Origin: Pomphorhynchus laevis
Lineage: Eukaryota; Acanthocephala; Palaeacanthocephala; Echinorhynchida; Pomphorhynchidae
NCBI GenBank assembly: GCA_012934845.2
Contig: WNNJ02003528.1
Span: forward strand, 1-64,000
Direction of reading: 5' to 3'
DNA length: 64,000 nt
Part shown: positions 60,846 through 64,000 of the stretch, piece by piece
Position numbering within the stretch: the stretch's first letter is position 1
Layout: every line of letters begins with the position of its first letter
Notes under the pieces: generated by a model
The model's input: the letters and a program-made list of their open reading frames with translations, nothing else
What the model was told of the DNA's origin: nothing
Databases searched by the model: none
Translations under genes and position numbers: made by a program

Positions 60846-61125
60846 TGACATAAACAGGAAAGTATAAACCTGCATGCTTTCTATAAACTTCACCGGAAAG
60901 CTAAACCCTAAATATTGATTTCGGGATAAAGAATCTATGAATTCCGAGATACCACAGATGCCTAGCCTACAATAAAGCGTTTCGGCCGTAGTCTATTCAT
61001 CACTACAGAATGGCCTCATCAGTGTGGCCTTGTAGCTAGGCAACTTCGTCATTATATGATCCTCAGTAAGCTTCTGAAAGGAATTCGCTAAGCGCACGCA
61101 GGTTTAGACTTTCCTGTTTGTGTCA
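60846..61125. mobile_element. 280-bp element with 32-bp terminal inverted repeats
   Basis: Left end 60846-60877 (tgacataaacaggaaagtat...) and right end 61094-61125 are inverted copies agreeing at 29 of 32 positions. There is no protein. The interior holds a complete hammerhead ribozyme on the - strand. The flanks (ttattaa / ttaggtta) do not give a clear target duplication. A related but folded-back copy lies at 47917-48450. Confidence 0.8.
60952..61029 (-). ncRNA. Hammerhead ribozyme, type I
   Basis: 5' to 3' on this strand: stem I CCACA, box CTGATGA, stem II GGCC pairing with GGCC (with an extra inner helix GTAGT/ACTAC), box GAAA, stem III GCTT pairing with AGGC, cleavage triplet ATC, then TGTGG closing stem I perfectly. 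Every invariant core base is present. The only flaw is a C-A mismatch at the base of stem III, where the related copy at 48319 has C-G. Such ribozymes process repeat transcripts into unit-length, often circular, RNAs. I infer the same here. Confidence 0.85.
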
Positions 61126-61664
61126 TTAGGTTAGCAAAATTCTCTATGATTAATAGAGCGTCAATTATTATATTTTCCAGCTCATTCTTTATAATTGTAA
61201 ATTTCATTGAGTTATATTATTGATATCACTCGCTTATTCGTGCCAAATGAAAAATATTTGTTTTACTTTATCATGCGAGTAACGAATTCTAATTAAATTT
61301 TCATGACATGAAGATTTTGCTAATTTAAATTAATTCTTTAAAAATTGAGGTCAAAATATAAGTTAATGAAAAGGTTGGGCTACCACAAACAAAAAGGTTG
61401 CAGTATTTGCCTTATTGTTTGTATTACTGCAAGCAATAAGAAAAACAATAAGGTTAGGCTACTGCACTACGTTTGGCGCGATATGTATCAAAATAGGTTG
61501 TGCGATATTATCGACAATATCGGCATTTATATATAAAAATATTAATATTAAATATTAATATTAATATTGATTTATAAAATATTAATATTAATTTAAATTA
61601 ATATTAATATTAATATTAACATAAATTATAAGTAAAAATAAATTATCTAACATAAATTTTATAT

Positions 61665-62790
61665 TATTGAAAAATAAAATAAATGAACTTATAACATAAA
61701 TTATAAGTAAAAATAAATTATCTAACATAAATTTTATAAATAGAATTTTTTTCTATTTCATTAAAATAAAAAAACGAATAAACAAATAAACGTGATTTGT
61801 ACGAATATAAAGGTGATGCATTTTATATTATAGAATTGATAAATTTTGATTATAGAATTATTATTTGTTATTTCATATAATATTATTATAGAATTATTAC
61901 ATAGATATTAAAACCTTTTTATAAACATTTTTTTAAATCTAGACTTGAACTCCCTGAAAAATCTAAAGAAAATATTTTACTATTGAAATTGTATATTTAA
62001 AAGGGTTAAGACACTTTTTCTAATCAAATTATCTCTGTTACTGGATAAAGAAGTATTGTCTTCATCCATTGATTTAATTAAGATACCGTTAGATGGTACT
62101 TTAATTTGGATGATTCGTATAAATATGTTTTTAAATTTATTACTACCAGCATCGAAAGATGGCAAAGCAGAACTTGAAATAAAGTATCTTAGATACCGAT
62201 AGTATGGCAATCTACACTTATAAATAATCCCAGAACAAAAAAAAACAAATATTTTGTTAATATTCAAACAATTTCCAGGTCTACAATTTTAATATTCTCT
62301 TCTTGATATCATGACTGAGAAGCGTTCTGATCCCTTTTTCACTAAAAAATATTTAATTTTATTAAATTTTATTGATATTAAATTAATAACTTTTATCGGT
62401 GGTCTCTTAATTAATATAAATAACATTTTATATTACAACGATTACTCTATTATCAAACATTTTTTTTTATAAAACCGAGATATTAATCATATTTAATTAA
62501 GATATATGATATAACAAAATATTATTTATATCACTCTACTTAACACAAAAATATAATTTATATATTTCAATATCATTTTAATACCATTATATAAAATGAT
62601 TTGTTGTTTATTTATAAAGCTTATATGTGACACGTTTATATATTACAAATTATATAAATTTGTAATTAATTACAAATTAATAATTAATTAATTATTAATT
62701 CGTTACACATTTATAATACTTAGTAAACAATCGTACTTTTTGAATACGATATTTTATTGCACTTTCTTAAATCATTCTATAAGATAACTG
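61665..62790 (-). mobile_element. Unknown repeat element with two divergent small ORFs, copy 2
   Basis: Nearly identical inverted copy of 43862-44984. The 95-codon frame is at 61980-62267 (-) with no amino-acid change seen. The opposite small frame starts at the ATG near 62310 (+). Beside it, 61619-61664 repeats a piece of the element's own end (aagtaaaaataaattatc). Confidence 0.7.
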
Positions 62791-63329
62791 TGATACGACA
62801 CGATTCAGTACTGGTCAACATTATAAGCAACTTATCCAACGCTTATGTTTGAATTTTGATTGCCAAAACTAAATATGTACATGTTTAATTTAATTAATAT
62901 AATAACTATATATAATATAGGTGTTATATTCCTATATTTTAAAATTTTAATAACTAAAATATGTGTATAAATTATGACATATAATAACATATAAATAATG
63001 CAATTGATATTTTATCAAAAGCCGTTTTGTATAGCATGAATTGCTATACAATTGCTATTGTCTTTACGATAAAATAGATAAAATTAGTCAACTAAAAATT
63101 CTGTCATCAAGCCACATTTGAATTTTTGATGGAGTTGTTCACTCCAAAAGAATTAAACAGACAGTTGATATACCTCAATGCGCATTAATAATATCTGTTA
63201 TATTTTCAATATTCATTGCTTCCTCCTAAAATATATCATAACTAACAATAAAAATATCAAAATTATATTACTGTCTTCCTCGCTAGAAGCCTGTCAATTC
63301 TCTTCATTCCTCGAGTTCCTTAATCCTTC

Positions 63330-63900
63330 AATTATTGTATGAAAACGCATTGAAAATAAATGTAAATAAGACAAAGGTGTTTAAATTTCTGAAGGGCAAT
63401 TCATTATCAAATTGATACAAATTATTCTACCTAAATGAGAACATAGATTTATATAATTGCTACAATTATCTTAGTATCTCACTCATATCACGATTTACTT
63501 GAACTCGGCACATAGAAAATTAATGTTGCAAAGTGGCTACTGATATTTGCCTGGCAAACGAAATTCGTAAGTTGTCACTTGACACAGCTTTAGCTTTTTT
63601 TCAAATTATGCTGAAACCAATAATTAGCTTTGGTCTCACTGTGCTTTGAACACCACATGACACAATGGTGATGAAGATTAAAGTAGCAATAACTCAGTTC
63701 ATCACAACACCATCTATGATGTAGAAAATCTGACACAACCCCTTTTTCCCAACGTCCGCTGGTTACAAGAGCCTCGATCTATGGCTACTACTATAAGATA
63801 TGTTCCGTAAAATAAAATTTCATGAATGGGGCATTTCTGCGTACGCATTTTACGTCAAAAGCTATGTGCATACATGAACCACATATTTGATTGCACATAG
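63330..63900 (+). mobile_element. LINE RT C-terminal fragment
   Basis: LYENALKINVNKTKVFKFLK (63333), then SLDTALAFFQIMLKPIISFG (63575) and ITQFITTPSMM, with stops between, follow the thumb and C-terminal pattern of LINE RTs. It may belong to the same family as 45870-46380. Confidence 0.55.
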
Positions 63901-64000
63901 ACTAGAGTTTATCAAGACAATTTTATATACTTATTTATAATGCTTAAAATATTAAATTGTATGTTTTACCGGTCAAATTCAAACTTTGCCGGTCAAATTA

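Overview
The window is AT-rich, intron-containing animal nuclear DNA with a few host genes stretched across transposon-filled introns. All three recognisable host genes lie on the + strand and are built from small exons joined in phase by GT-AG introns of about 38-65 bases or of several kilobases. They are the C-terminal part of a transglutaminase (582-7389), VPS50/syndetin (23620 to about 41320) and the first two coding exons of a class VII-like unconventional myosin (55338-60012, continuing past the right edge). Transglutaminase, the EARP subunit VPS50 and myosin VII together mean a metazoan. The compact introns and the mix of Penelope-like elements, LINEs, MULE remnants and ribozyme-bearing repeats suggest a small invertebrate. 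I could not assign a phylum.

Layout. 1-7.4 kb: transglutaminase exons, ending in a lysine/aspartate/glutamate tail of roughly 90 residues encoded by a minisatellite. 8.1-10.5 kb: an inverted array of 397-bp units with tRNA-like and hammerhead-like boxes, bounded by a 13-bp direct repeat. 10.7-15.4 kb: Naiad-type Penelope fragments, a 2.6-kb LINE and a small MULE-like element with a FLYWCH gene. 16.2-19.9 kb: a restriction-like endonuclease fragment, an unknown coding-like island, a GIY-YIG remnant and repeats. 21.4-22.2 kb: an internally deleted Penelope copy. 23.6-41.3 kb: VPS50, whose introns hold a nearly intact RT-endonuclease element, a gypsy remnant and several LINE fragments. 41.7-50.7 kb: repeats, LINE fragments, a folded-back ribozyme element and a domain-permuted Penelope element. 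51.2-54.6 kb: a long decayed LINE. 55.3-60.0 kb: the myosin start, with a Penelope palindrome in its first intron. 60.8-61.1 kb: a 280-bp element with terminal inverted repeats carrying a complete hammerhead ribozyme. 61.7-62.8 kb: an inverted copy of the 43.9-45.0 kb element.

Two themes stand out. First, hammerhead self-cleaving motifs recur in short repeats at several loci. Second, inverted duplication occurs at every scale, from perfect hairpins with 10-23 bp arms and 3-6 base loops, several of them exactly at rearrangement junctions, to kilobase palindromes. This may reflect a real fold-back mutational process or, in part, an amplification or assembly artefact. The two can be separated with native long reads.
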